Assembly (NCBI GenBank): GCA_963808705.1 | Contig: CAWEHB010000008.1 | Coordinates: 124,001-188,000, forward strand | Origin: JASHPR01 sp963808705 | GTDB taxonomy: Bacteria > Actinomycetota > Actinomycetes > Streptosporangiales > Streptosporangiaceae | DNA: 64,000 nucleotides | Direction: 5' to 3' | In this document: piece after piece, positions 1 to 7,832 of the stretch | How the letters are laid out: the number at the start of each line of letters is the position of its first letter | How positions within the stretch are numbered: the first letter of the stretch is position 1 | The notes under the pieces: model-generated | Database searches by the model: none | Told to the model about the DNA's origin: nothing | Seen by the model: only the letters and a program-made list of their open reading frames with translations | Position numbers and translations under genes: made by a program

Positions 1-933
1 CTGACCGGGCTGTTCGCACCGTCACCCCGGGTCGCCGCGTTCGGGCTGCACGGCCTGGCCACCGTCTATAGTTACCGCGAGCCGCACGAGGGCGTGCCAA
101 CGTTCGGCCTGGTGCTGAGCGTACTGGCGGCGTGCGGCCTGGCCGCGGCCTGGCGCCGCCGCAGCGCCTGGATGCTGGCCCTGCTGTGGCTGGGCGCCGC
201 CGCCCTGGCGCTCGGCCCTACGCTTGTGATCGGGACCCGGGTGTACGCGCCGCTGGCCGAGAACTGGCACGGCCTGCGGGTTTCGCTGCTCATGCCCTAC
301 ACGTGGCTGGTGCGCGTTCCCGGGCTGTCCGCGCTGCGCGAGGCGGACCGGCTGGCCATCCTCGGCCTGGTCGGCGCGGCGCTGCTGGCTGGCAGCGCGG
401 TGGACTGGCTGCGCCGCCACGCCAGGCCGGCGATCATCGCGGTGGCCGCGCTCGGTGTCCTGGAAGCGGGCTGGTCGGGAAGCCAGTCCACCGGGACCAT
501 GCCGACCGCGATGCCAGCGCTGGACCGGCCGATCGCCGCTGATCACTCTGGTTCCGTCGTTCTGGATGTACCGTTCGGCCTGCGCGGCGGGATCGGGCTT
601 TACGGGGCGCCGATATCCCGCCAGGCGCTGGTCCTGGCCACTGCTGACGGCCACCCGCGGTCGGTTTCCTACACGTCCTGGGTGCCCGAGCCGACCAAGG
701 CGGGGATCGTGAAGCACCCCTTCTACCGCTGGCTGGTGGCAGCCCAGGACGGGCGCACGGTCCCGGCTACGGCGCTGGCCGCGACGCGCGGCGACGCCCG
801 CGGCATGAACATCGGCTGGGCGCTGGCCTGGCCCGGCACGAGCGGGCAGGTCATCACCTACCTGAGGGAGAACGGCTTCGTGTTCGACTACCGAGCCGAC
901 CACGTCTCCGTGTATCGGGCAGGCTGGAAATAG
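1..933 (+). CDS. C-terminal part of a polytopic membrane protein (5' end outside window)
   Basis: The frame is open from the first base, so the true start lies upstream; an internal GTG at 94 is not a convincing start. About 310 residues are visible. The first half is hydrophobic, with several Leu/Ala-rich membrane segments separated by Arg-rich loops. The C-terminal 150 residues are soluble and contain a DVPFG motif and an aromatic tail. This resembles the C-terminus of large actinobacterial membrane proteins of the glycosyltransferase GT-C/YfhO type, but no catalytic motif is in view, so the function is open. It converges on the methyltransferase gene that follows. Confidence 0.7.
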   Translation: MTGLFAPSPRVAAFGLHGLATVYSYREPHEGVPTFGLVLSVLAACGLAAAWRRRSAWMLALLWLGAAALALGPTLVIGTRVYAPLAENWHGLRVSLLMPYTWLVRVPGLSALREADRLAILGLVGAALLAGSAVDWLRRHARPAIIAVAALGVLEAGWSGSQSTGTMPTAMPALDRPIAADHSGSVVLDVPFGLRGGIGLYGAPISRQALVLATADGHPRSVSYTSWVPEPTKAGIVKHPFYRWLVAAQDGRTVPATALAATRGDARGMNIGWALAWPGTSGQVITYLRENGFVFDYRADHVSVYRAGWK

Positions 934-996
934 CGGATCCGCGGCACGCGACTGCTGCCTGCTGCCGTCGCCGTCCGGCGCCTGTCAGCCGACCGC

Positions 997-1770
997 CTAT
1001 TCGGCTTCTTCCTTGACCCGCGCCACGGCCACCACGGACTGCCCGAACGGCGGGCGGTCGCCCACCAGGCGCTCGAGCATCCGGACCACCGGCACCACCA
1101 GGCGGTCGTAGAACGACATCGTCCCGCCCGTGGACGGCTGCTTCTTCAGCACGCTGGTGAACCCGTAGTAGCAGACCAGCCCGATCGAGTTCGCGTAACG
1201 GACCTGGACGACCTCGAGGCCCGCGTCGGTCAGGGCCTTGCGCATCGAGCGCTTCGTGTAGCGCCGCACGTGCCCGGTGGCGATGTCGACCGGGCTCATC
1301 GCGAACGGGAACGCCGGGCACACCAGCACGATGTAACCCTCGGGGCGGACCAGCCTGGCCATGCTCTGCAGTGCCCCGACATGATCATCGATGTGCTCGA
1401 GCACGTTGTAGGAGACCAGGCAGGAATGGTCGCCGCGCTCCTCCGACGGCAGCAGCAACTGGCGCACCGTGACGTTCGGGTACCGGGCCATGTGCTTCTT
1501 CAGCTCGGCGAACAAGGCCGGGTCCGCCTCGGTCGCGGTGTACTTCTCGACCGAGGGAATCCATTCCAGGGCGTAGTCGCCGAGTCCGCTGCCGATCTCG
1601 ATCGGATGCTCGCCGAGGTACGGCTGGGCGAAGCCCGCGAACCACTTCCTGTGGTTCTGGCATTCCGCCAGCGCCACCAGGACATCACACTGGATCTGCC
1701 GGTCACCGCGGAGCTGATCCGTGTCGTCCCTGGTCGCGTCCTCAGAACGCGCTACTTCCACTCGACTCAA
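997..1770 (-). CDS. class I SAM-dependent methyltransferase
   Basis: A 257-residue protein with a Rossmann methyltransferase core. The SAM-binding motif I is EIGSGLGDY (around residues 58-66). It is followed by an acidic strand-2 residue in TATEAD and the motif IV-like SYNVLEHIDD, typical of the Methyltransf_11/25/UbiE-like group. The C-terminal half carries VRRYTKRSMRKAL and a hydrophobic segment, as in methyltransferases of glycan or lipid pathways. The listed start is TTG; a GTG three codons later (1761) is better placed behind a GAGAGG site. The substrate cannot be read from the sequence. Confidence 0.85.
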   Translation of the reverse strand: MSRVEVARSEDATRDDTDQLRGDRQIQCDVLVALAECQNHRKWFAGFAQPYLGEHPIEIGSGLGDYALEWIPSVEKYTATEADPALFAELKKHMARYPNVTVRQLLLPSEERGDHSCLVSYNVLEHIDDHVGALQSMARLVRPEGYIVLVCPAFPFAMSPVDIATGHVRRYTKRSMRKALTDAGLEVVQVRYANSIGLVCYYGFTSVLKKQPSTGGTMSFYDRLVVPVVRMLERLVGDRPPFGQSVVAVARVKEEAE

Positions 1771-2134
1771 CCTCTCGCCGCAAACGCCTTATGAATCCGG
1801 CAATGAAACCACGAAACGGCAACCACGCGCGCGGCAATCCGGGCTGCTGGCCAGCATGGCTGCTGGCCAGCGACCCGGGGGGTCCCCAGGCGCGGTATCC
1901 AAGATTGTTGGGCGTATCCGGATCCTGCACCACCGAGCATGCGGTTACACCTAGCTCGGGTGATCCTACCCGCGCTCAGGAACGCATATGGCCATGCCCG
2001 GCAAGTCAGGCCCGACCTGTGACCTGCGCCGCCGTGCGCTGCGGCTCCGGTTCGATTACAGTCCGACCCGGGGGGCTACGTCCATAGCCAGCAGTCGGCC
2101 GTCAGACTGGCGGGTATTGCACTAAGGAGCACCT
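1771..2134. other. intergenic region with duplicated palindrome
   Basis: Non-coding spacer between the divergent methyltransferase and small membrane protein genes. At 1844-1871 the 12-mer CTGCTGGCCAGC, which contains a palindromic GCTGGCCAGC, is present twice, separated by ATGG, and can form a cruciform or hairpin. AT content rises around 1900-1960. No gene or RNA was recognised. Confidence 0.5.
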
Positions 2135-2638
2135 ATGTACCAGCCGTACCCGACCTCGGGACAGCAGCCGCCCGAGCCGCAGCGGCCGCCTATACCTAAC
2201 TCCGTGCAGAACGCGGTCAAGCTCATGTACGCCGGCGCGGCGCTGAGCTTCCTTGAGCTTGTCGTCGGCCTGGCCACTATCGGCAGCCTGAAGCGCGCCA
2301 TCCAGCAGGCGGGCCAGCGGGCGGGCAAGCACTACACGCCGACTCAGATACACCAGCTGGAGGTGACGTCGGTGGTGCTCGCGGTGATCGTCGGGATCAT
2401 CGCGATCGGCCTGTGGCTCTGGATGGCGCGGGCCAGCCAGGCCGGCCACAACTACGCCCGGATCACCGGCACGGTGTTCTTCGGCCTGAACACCTTGTTC
2501 TTGTTCCTCTCGCTCGCACGGCCGCACGCCAGCCTGGGGCTGATCTTCAACCTGCTGGTCTGGCTGGCCGGCCTGGGCGCAGTGATCATGCTCTGGCGGA
2601 AGGAATCGGGCCCCTACTTCAGCCCGCGTACGCCGTAA
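2135..2638 (+). CDS. small four-helix membrane protein
   Basis: A 167-residue protein with a Pro/Gln-rich N-terminus (residues 1-22) followed by four hydrophobic segments (about 30-52, 78-100, 108-127, 132-150). A clear AAGGAG site precedes the ATG. It resembles actinobacterial proteins annotated only as hypothetical membrane proteins. Its end overlaps the convergent ROK regulator by 20 bp. No function can be assigned. Confidence 0.8.
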   Translation: MYQPYPTSGQQPPEPQRPPIPNSVQNAVKLMYAGAALSFLELVVGLATIGSLKRAIQQAGQRAGKHYTPTQIHQLEVTSVVLAVIVGIIAIGLWLWMARASQAGHNYARITGTVFFGLNTLFLFLSLARPHASLGLIFNLLVWLAGLGAVIMLWRKESGPYFSPRTP

Positions 2639-3917
2639 GCCGGATCAGCCGCGCCCAGGCCAGCTCGGTGCCCGAGGCCAGGCAGCCGTCCACGACCGCA
2701 TCGGTCCCCAGGGCGCTCACCCGCACCTCGGGCAGCACCGGCGCCAGCACGCGCAGTTCGGCCGTCACGGCGGCCGCGAAGCCGGGCGCCTGGCCGATGC
2801 CGCCGCCGAGGACTACCAGCTCCGGGTCGACCACGGTGACCACGGCACTGATCGCCTTGGCCACCAGGCGCGCCTCCCCGGCCACCACCGCCGCGGCCCG
2901 CTCGTCTCCCCGGGCCGCGGCCGTGAAGACGCTGCGGGCGGAGACCGGTCCCCGCATGCCCGCCCGTCGCGCGGCGCGTACCACGGCCGGCGCGGAGCCC
3001 GCGGCCTCGAGTGCCCCCCTCCTGCGCGCGTCCTCCTCGTCCGTGCCCTGGCCCTCCGAGATCGGCATATAGGCGATCTCGCCGGCCACGCCGTGCGCGC
3101 CCCGGTGCAGCCTGCCGTCGAGCACCAGGCCCAGGCCGATGCCGGACCCGATCCACACGAACGCGAAGCTCGCGAACTCCCGGCCGTGCCCGTGCGCCTG
3201 CTCGGCCAGGGCCGCGGCGTCCACGTCGTTCTCGACCACGAGTTCCTGCCCGAATGCCTCCCGCAGGCCCGTCAGGACCGCCGGGCGGCTCAGGCCGGAC
3301 AGGCCTCCGGTCAGCGCCATGGCGTTGCGCCGCGGGTCGTAGACGCCCGGGCTGCCGATCACGGTCTGCGTGATGGAGTTCCGGGCCACCCCCGCTTCCG
3401 CGCACAGCGTGTCCGCCAGGTGGATCAGGTCGGCCAGCCGGCCGCGCACGCTGGCGGCCCTGGTCCGGGTCGAGTGCTTGGCCCGGACCTCCCCGGCCAG
3501 GTCAGCCAGGGCGCCGCGCAGGTAGTGATGCCCGATATCCAGCCCGAGGACGAACCCGGCGTCCGGCCGGATCTCGTACAGCCGGGCCGAGCGCCCCGGC
3601 ACGCCCGTACGCTGCCCGGCGATCCGGACCATGCCCGACCGCTCCACGTTGGCCAGCGCCAGCGAGACGGTGGGCTTGGAGAGCCCGGACAGGCGCGCCA
3701 GGTCCGCCCGCGAGCACGGCCCGACCTGGCGGATCTGGCTGAGCAGCAACTGCTCGTTCAGCGCGCGGATGAGCTGCGGCCGGGCCGCCTGGCCGCTCCG
3801 CTGGCCGGTTCCCGCTGGCACGCCGAGAAACTCGGTGCCAGCAGGCTCGGTGCCGGGTAGCTCGACAGCCCCGGCCGCACCAGACGACGTGCTAGTCACG
3901 GCCACCTCCTCGATCAT
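2619..3917 (-). CDS. ROK-family transcriptional repressor of the sugar locus
   Basis: An N-terminal winged HTH (about residues 45-105; RADLARLSGLSKPTVSLAL) precedes a ROK sugar-binding domain with LGLDIGHH and GSGIGLGLVL motifs, the NagC/XylR/Mlc architecture. The zinc motif CxCGxxGC normal in ROK proteins is absent: the segment after GEIAYMP has no cysteines. A GTG at 3899 with GAGGAGG upstream is a better start than the ATG at 3917. It lies at the head of a locus with two GH4 glycosidases and a 27-bp palindrome (6599-6625), so it most likely represses that locus and is released by a sugar or sugar phosphate. Confidence 0.9.
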   Translation of the reverse strand: MIEEVAVTSTSSGAAGAVELPGTEPAGTEFLGVPAGTGQRSGQAARPQLIRALNEQLLLSQIRQVGPCSRADLARLSGLSKPTVSLALANVERSGMVRIAGQRTGVPGRSARLYEIRPDAGFVLGLDIGHHYLRGALADLAGEVRAKHSTRTRAASVRGRLADLIHLADTLCAEAGVARNSITQTVIGSPGVYDPRRNAMALTGGLSGLSRPAVLTGLREAFGQELVVENDVDAAALAEQAHGHGREFASFAFVWIGSGIGLGLVLDGRLHRGAHGVAGEIAYMPISEGQGTDEEDARRRGALEAAGSAPAVVRAARRAGMRGPVSARSVFTAAARGDERAAAVVAGEARLVAKAISAVVTVVDPELVVLGGGIGQAPGFAAAVTAELRVLAPVLPEVRVSALGTDAVVDGCLASGTELAWARLIRLTAYAG

Positions 3918-3973
3918 CTTCCCCCACCCCGCTCGCCAGCCACAGCGAATATCTGGCAGTCACGCAGGCCCTG

Positions 3974-5419
3974 CTAGCGCAAGTAGGCAAGGTGCTGACC
4001 GTGCGCCGCCCGGTATTCCGCGATCAGCTCCCGGGCCGCCGTGATCCCGGGAACCAGCGGGTGCTGGGACAGCGCCACGCCGGCCAGGCCGGCGTCGCCG
4101 GTCATCGCCGCCTCGACCACGCCTCGCTCATACTCCTTTACCTGCGCGACCAGCGCCTGGCTGGACAGCGGCAGCCGGGGCCCCGCCAGCGGCGACACCC
4201 CGTCGGCGGTCACCCGCGCCCGCACCTCCACGACGTCGTCCGGGTCGAGGAAGTCCAGGCTGAGCGGGGGGGTCTGGGGGGGTCGTCCCCCCGGGCCAGC
4301 ACCAGCCTGGTTGCGGGTGTTGACGATGAGCTCCCGCGGAGCGCCTCCGGACAGGCCGTCGATGACCTGCAGCGCCAGTCCCTCGTAGCCGCCCACCCGC
4401 GCCGCGGCCAGGCCGGGCACGCCGCGGGCGGCCCGCCGGGCCCGGGCCTGCCCCTGGCCGCTGTCGCCCTGCATGTCGGTCTGCATGTAGGTGTCGCGGC
4501 GCACGCCGAGCAGCATGTCGTAGGCGGACCACGCGGCGTCCACGCCGCCGGCGGTGAAGGCTCTCGCCAGGCCGGCCAGCAGCTCGGCGTTCAGGCGCAG
4601 CACGTCCTGGCCCCGGCTGGCGCCGGCCCGGGCCACCTCGTCCAGGTACCGCCGGCCGTCGTAGAAGTAGTAGACGTACTCGGTGGGTATCGCGCCGACC
4701 CGGCGCACCAGCGCCGGGTCGAAGGCGGCGAACCGGTGATCGAAGCGTTGCAGGTCGTCAAACCTGGCCAGCAGCTCTCCCATCCGCTCCTGGCCGGCCA
4801 CCTGGAGCGAGCAGACCCAGCCGAGATGGTTCAGCCCCCCGTACGAGGCGGAGACGCTGCCGTTGTCGGCCCCCAGGAAGGCGGCCAGGCGCTCGACCGT
4901 GCCGCCGGGGGTATCGCAGACCCCGACCGCCCGCACCTTGCCCTGCGCGGAGATGGCCTGAGTGATCAAGCCCGCCGGGTTCGTGAAGTTGATCAGGACC
5001 GCACCCGGCGAGCAGCGGCTGAGCAGCTCGCAGTAGGACAGCACGACCGGGATGGTGCGCAGCGCCATGGCGCAGCCGCCCGGCCCGGTCGTCTCCTGCC
5101 CGACGATGCCCCGCCGCAGCGCGACCTCCTCGTCGATCACCCGTCCCTGGTCACCGCCGACGCGGATCGCGGAGAACACGTAGTCCGCCCCGGTGAAGGC
5201 CTCGGCGGCGTCGGGAGTGACCGTGACCACGTCCGGGTGCCCGAGGGCGACCGCCACCGCGGCGGACAGCCTGCAGATCGTGTCCCGGCGCCCGGGGTCC
5301 GGCTCGAAGAGGCAGATCTCGTCAAAGGCCCCGGCCCGGCTGGCCAGCACCGCGCGGATGAACGCGGGCATCCGGACGCCGCCGCCGCCGAGGATCGCAA
5401 GCTTCTGAACCTTGTTCAT
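3974..5419 (-). CDS. family 4 glycoside hydrolase (NAD+/Mn2+ type, 6-phospho-beta-glucosidase-like)
   Basis: A 481-residue cytoplasmic GH4 enzyme. GH4 uses bound NAD+ and a divalent metal to cleave (often phosphorylated) glycosides by a redox/elimination route. Visible features are the nucleotide loop GGGG (11-14), RVGG and GIVGQETTGPGG (about 86-115), and the metal ligands in CDTP (Cys168) and GLNHL (His198). The start ATG at 5419 has GGAG seven bases upstream. The frame is open back to 5545, and that extension would encode a 9-residue repeat; I consider it untranslated. The C-terminal third carries an in-frame insertion of a dispersed G-rich repeat (GPGGRPPQTPP). It lies downstream of the pfkB gene on the same strand. 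Confidence 0.88.
   Translation of the reverse strand: MNKVQKLAILGGGGVRMPAFIRAVLASRAGAFDEICLFEPDPGRRDTICRLSAAVAVALGHPDVVTVTPDAAEAFTGADYVFSAIRVGGDQGRVIDEEVALRRGIVGQETTGPGGCAMALRTIPVVLSYCELLSRCSPGAVLINFTNPAGLITQAISAQGKVRAVGVCDTPGGTVERLAAFLGADNGSVSASYGGLNHLGWVCSLQVAGQERMGELLARFDDLQRFDHRFAAFDPALVRRVGAIPTEYVYYFYDGRRYLDEVARAGASRGQDVLRLNAELLAGLARAFTAGGVDAAWSAYDMLLGVRRDTYMQTDMQGDSGQGQARARRAARGVPGLAAARVGGYEGLALQVIDGLSGGAPRELIVNTRNQAGAGPGGRPPQTPPLSLDFLDPDDVVEVRARVTADGVSPLAGPRLPLSSQALVAQVKEYERGVVEAAMTGDAGLAGVALSQHPLVPGITAARELIAEYRAAHGQHLAYLR
4266..4308 (-). repeat. dispersed G-rich repeat inside GH4 gene 1
   Basis: Read on the minus strand, about 43 bp of alternating C-run/G-run sequence with a 30-bp core identical to 13834-13863 in the second GH4 gene and the same reading frame (PGGRPPQTPP). 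The flank that follows the core in both copies resembles AGGNNGGTGCTG. Confidence 0.75.
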
Positions 5420-5437
5420 CCGTCGATCTCCGCTCGG

Positions 5438-5518
5438 AGTAGGTGGTCGTCGTGGGGAGGATGAAGTAGGTGGCCGTCGTCGGGAGGATGAAGTAGGTGG
5501 CAGTCGTCGGGAGGATGA
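5438..5518. repeat. three 27-bp tandem repeats
   Basis: Units at 5438-5464, 5465-5491 and 5492-5518 begin AGTAGGTGG and end GGGAGGATGA, with 1-3 differences between them. They fill the gap between the end of the PfkB gene and the start of the GH4 gene, on the transcript of both. The period is a multiple of three and the frame is open (SSSRR.PPT on the minus strand). Confidence 0.9.
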
Positions 5519-5534
5519 AAGCGGCTCACTTGGG

Positions 5535-6503
5535 TCAGGCCTCATTCCCGGGTTCTTCGCGGGCCGCCGCCACCACCTGGTCGACGAACCCTGCGCCGAG
5601 CGTCTGGCCGACCGTGCTGATGCCTGCCACCTCGACCTCGCCGACGGCGCCCAGCCGGGCCACGGCCTCGGAGCCTGCGGCGTTGGCCGCCACCACGGCG
5701 TCGGCCAGCGGGGCCCCGCGCAGCATCGCGGCGATCATCGCCCCGGCGAAGGCGTCGCCCGCTCCGGTCAGGTCCCGGACCGGGACCCGGCGGACGCCCT
5801 CGGCGACCTCGGTCACCCCGTCGGGACCGGAGATCACCGCGCCGGCCGCGCCGCGCTTCACCACCAGCGGCGTGCCCCAGGCGGCCGCGGCCGACACGGC
5901 CGGCCCGATGGCGTCCGTGCCGGTCAGGCGCTGAAGCTCGTCCTCGTTGGGGACGAAGACGTCGGCCAGCCGGACGCAGTCGATGAGCACGTCCCGGTCT
6001 CGCCGCTCGTCGCCCAGCGAGATGTCGATCGCGATCTTGGCGCCCAGCTCGCGGGCCTCGCGCAGGAAGTCGGGCACGCCCCGGCCCGCGTGCAGGTAGC
6101 ACCAGCGGGGCCGGGTACGGCGCAGCACGCTGCGCCAGCGGTCGACCTCCAGCTGCCCGCGCCTGGCCTGCGCCGGTATATGGCTGACGAAGGCCCGGTC
6201 GCCGTCGAAGTTCAGCACCACCGTGATCCCGGCCGTCGGGTGGCGCACCCGCGCCGACGGGGACAGCTCGACGCCCACCCGGGCGCAATGCTCGATCACG
6301 ACGCGCGAGCCGAGGTCGTCACCGAGCACCGTGCACAGGCCCGCCCGCGCGCCCGCGCTCGCGGCCGCGCTGGCGCTGCTGACCGCCCCGCCGCAGGAGA
6401 CCGCGAACTCCTCGGTGAATACTTCCTCGCCGGGGCGGGGAAGCTCGGGCACGTGCCCGAAGACAAGCTCGAGGAAGACCGAGCCGAACGAGATCATGTC
6501 CAA
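5535..6503 (-). CDS. PfkB-family carbohydrate kinase
   Basis: A 322-residue ribokinase-fold kinase. The N-terminal glycine-rich sugar-binding part (SCGGAVSSASAAASAGA) and the C-terminal PfkB signature DLTGAGDAFAGAM, with the catalytic Asp of GAGD, are present. It should phosphorylate a monosaccharide or nucleoside released in the cytoplasm. A GGAGG site stands 6 nt before a TTG (6503) and 12 nt before an ATG (6497); either may be used. It is divergent from the ROK kinase across the palindromic operator and is probably co-transcribed with GH4 gene 1 and the repressor. Confidence 0.88.
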   Translation of the reverse strand: MDMISFGSVFLELVFGHVPELPRPGEEVFTEEFAVSCGGAVSSASAAASAGARAGLCTVLGDDLGSRVVIEHCARVGVELSPSARVRHPTAGITVVLNFDGDRAFVSHIPAQARRGQLEVDRWRSVLRRTRPRWCYLHAGRGVPDFLREARELGAKIAIDISLGDERRDRDVLIDCVRLADVFVPNEDELQRLTGTDAIGPAVSAAAAWGTPLVVKRGAAGAVISGPDGVTEVAEGVRRVPVRDLTGAGDAFAGAMIAAMLRGAPLADAVVAANAAGSEAVARLGAVGEVEVAGISTVGQTLGAGFVDQVVAAAREEPGNEA

Positions 6504-6598
6504 GCTAGTCCTCCAGCGCCGTCGGCCCGGGTCGGGCCGGCCGGTCCCTTCGTGCAGGTAACGTGGTTACAGTTCGGCCACGGGCCTGTGACTCCCAC

Positions 6599-6625
6599 GA
6601 TAGTTAGGATACTGTCCTAACTATC
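6599..6625. promoter_or_regulatory. 27-bp perfect palindrome, probable ROK operator
   Basis: GATAGTTAGGA-N5-TCCTAACTATC, with 11-bp perfect arms. It is located between the divergent pfkB and ROK-kinase genes. The TTAG/CTAA half-sites resemble operators known for NagC/XylR-type ROK repressors. The right arm ends just before a spurious TTG at 6626 and 46 nt before the likely GTG start at 6671, so a bound dimer could block both promoters. Confidence 0.85.
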
Positions 6626-6670
6626 TTGGTGGTAGGTCGGCGTGACGCCAAGGCGAACAGGCGGACAACC

Positions 6671-7705
6671 GTGGCAGCTTCCCCGGTCGTGCTCGGGCTC
6701 GACTTCGGCGGCACGAAGATCGCTGCCGCCGTCTGCGACCTGGCCGGGAACCAACTGGCCTCGGCCACCGTGGGCAGTGACGGCGAGCTCGGGGCCCAGG
6801 CCAGCTTCGGCCGCGGGATCCAGGTCGCGCGCGACCTGCTGAGCAGCACCACGCCGGGCAGCGAGCTCGTCGCGGTCGGCGTATCGACCTTCGGGATCCC
6901 GTTCGAGGACCGGGTGGAGCTGGCCCCGGCCATCGACGGCTGGCACAGCCTGGCCCTGGGCCGCGAGCTGCGCGCCGCATTCGCCGGGGCGCAGATCCGG
7001 ATGGCCACCGACGCCAAGGCGGCCGCGCAGGCCGAGGTGCACTGGGGCGCGCTGGCCGGCTGCGATCCCGCCGTCTACCTGAACCTGGGCACCGGGCTGG
7101 CCGCCGCCATCGTGGTCGGCGGCCAGGTCGTGACCGGGATCAACGGCGCGGCCGGCGAGATCGGCTACAACCTTCGCTCGGTGAGCGACGTGGACCTGGC
7201 GCTGGACCAGCGCGTGCCGCTGGAGCACATGGTCAGCGGGCAGGCGCTGGGCGAGCGGGCCGCTGACGGTGACCGGCCCGGCCGGCAGCTCACCGCCGCG
7301 GACGTCTTCGCCGCCGCCGCCACGGACCGCGAGCTCGACGGCCTGGTCGACGACTTCGTCGACGAGCTTGCCTTTCACCTCGTGAACCTGGCCATCCTGG
7401 TGAACCCGCAGCGGATCGCGGTCGGCGGCGGCATGGTCCGCTCCTGGGCGCGGATCCGGCCGCGGCTGCAGGACGCGCTGCAGCGCGGGACGCCGTTCCC
7501 GCCCGAGCTCGTGGTCGCGCACTTCCCGCACGACGCGCCGCTGCTCGGTGCGGTGGCGATCGCCGTGGACGCGGCGCGCGGCCGGGCCGGTGCGGGCCCC
7601 GCGGCCGACCACGACGGCCAGGGCCGGGGCGACGGCGGGCGCGCCGTCCCCCCCGGCGGCGACACCATCTATCCGGACACCATCAACACCGGCACGCTGT
7701 CATGA
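6671..7705 (+). CDS. ROK-family sugar kinase
   Basis: The N-terminal ATP-binding motif GLDFGGTKIAAA is followed by NLGTGLAAAIVVGG and INGAAGEIGYN, the ROK kinase core. The zinc-binding CxCGxxGC is missing, as in the repressor of this locus. The open frame extends to a TTG at 6626, but that overlaps the operator; GTG 6671 gives the conserved N-terminus. The last 45 residues are Gly/Asp-rich and look like a disordered tail. Its likely role is ATP-dependent phosphorylation of an imported hexose or aminosugar. Confidence 0.85.
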   Translation: MAASPVVLGLDFGGTKIAAAVCDLAGNQLASATVGSDGELGAQASFGRGIQVARDLLSSTTPGSELVAVGVSTFGIPFEDRVELAPAIDGWHSLALGRELRAAFAGAQIRMATDAKAAAQAEVHWGALAGCDPAVYLNLGTGLAAAIVVGGQVVTGINGAAGEIGYNLRSVSDVDLALDQRVPLEHMVSGQALGERAADGDRPGRQLTAADVFAAAATDRELDGLVDDFVDELAFHLVNLAILVNPQRIAVGGGMVRSWARIRPRLQDALQRGTPFPPELVVAHFPHDAPLLGAVAIAVDAARGRAGAGPAADHDGQGRGDGGRAVPPGGDTIYPDTINTGTLS

Positions 7706-7832
7706 CACGACATCTGGGTGCCATCCCTGGCCTGCGGGTATTCCGCCGGCCGCCCATCCATTCTCCTGCGCATCCGGCCGGCCAGAAGTGGCCAGCTCCC
7801 GGTGCACGGAACACTCCTCGGAGGGCTAAGCA

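Noticed and set aside
3992..5464. 490-codon plus-strand ORF over GH4 gene 1
   Set aside because: Complementary-strand shadow; GH4 motifs are all on the minus strand.
6626..6670. TTG at 6626 as the start of the ROK kinase
   Set aside because: It abuts the operator palindrome, has no Shine-Dalgarno site, and adds 15 non-conserved residues before the family start at the GTG 6671.
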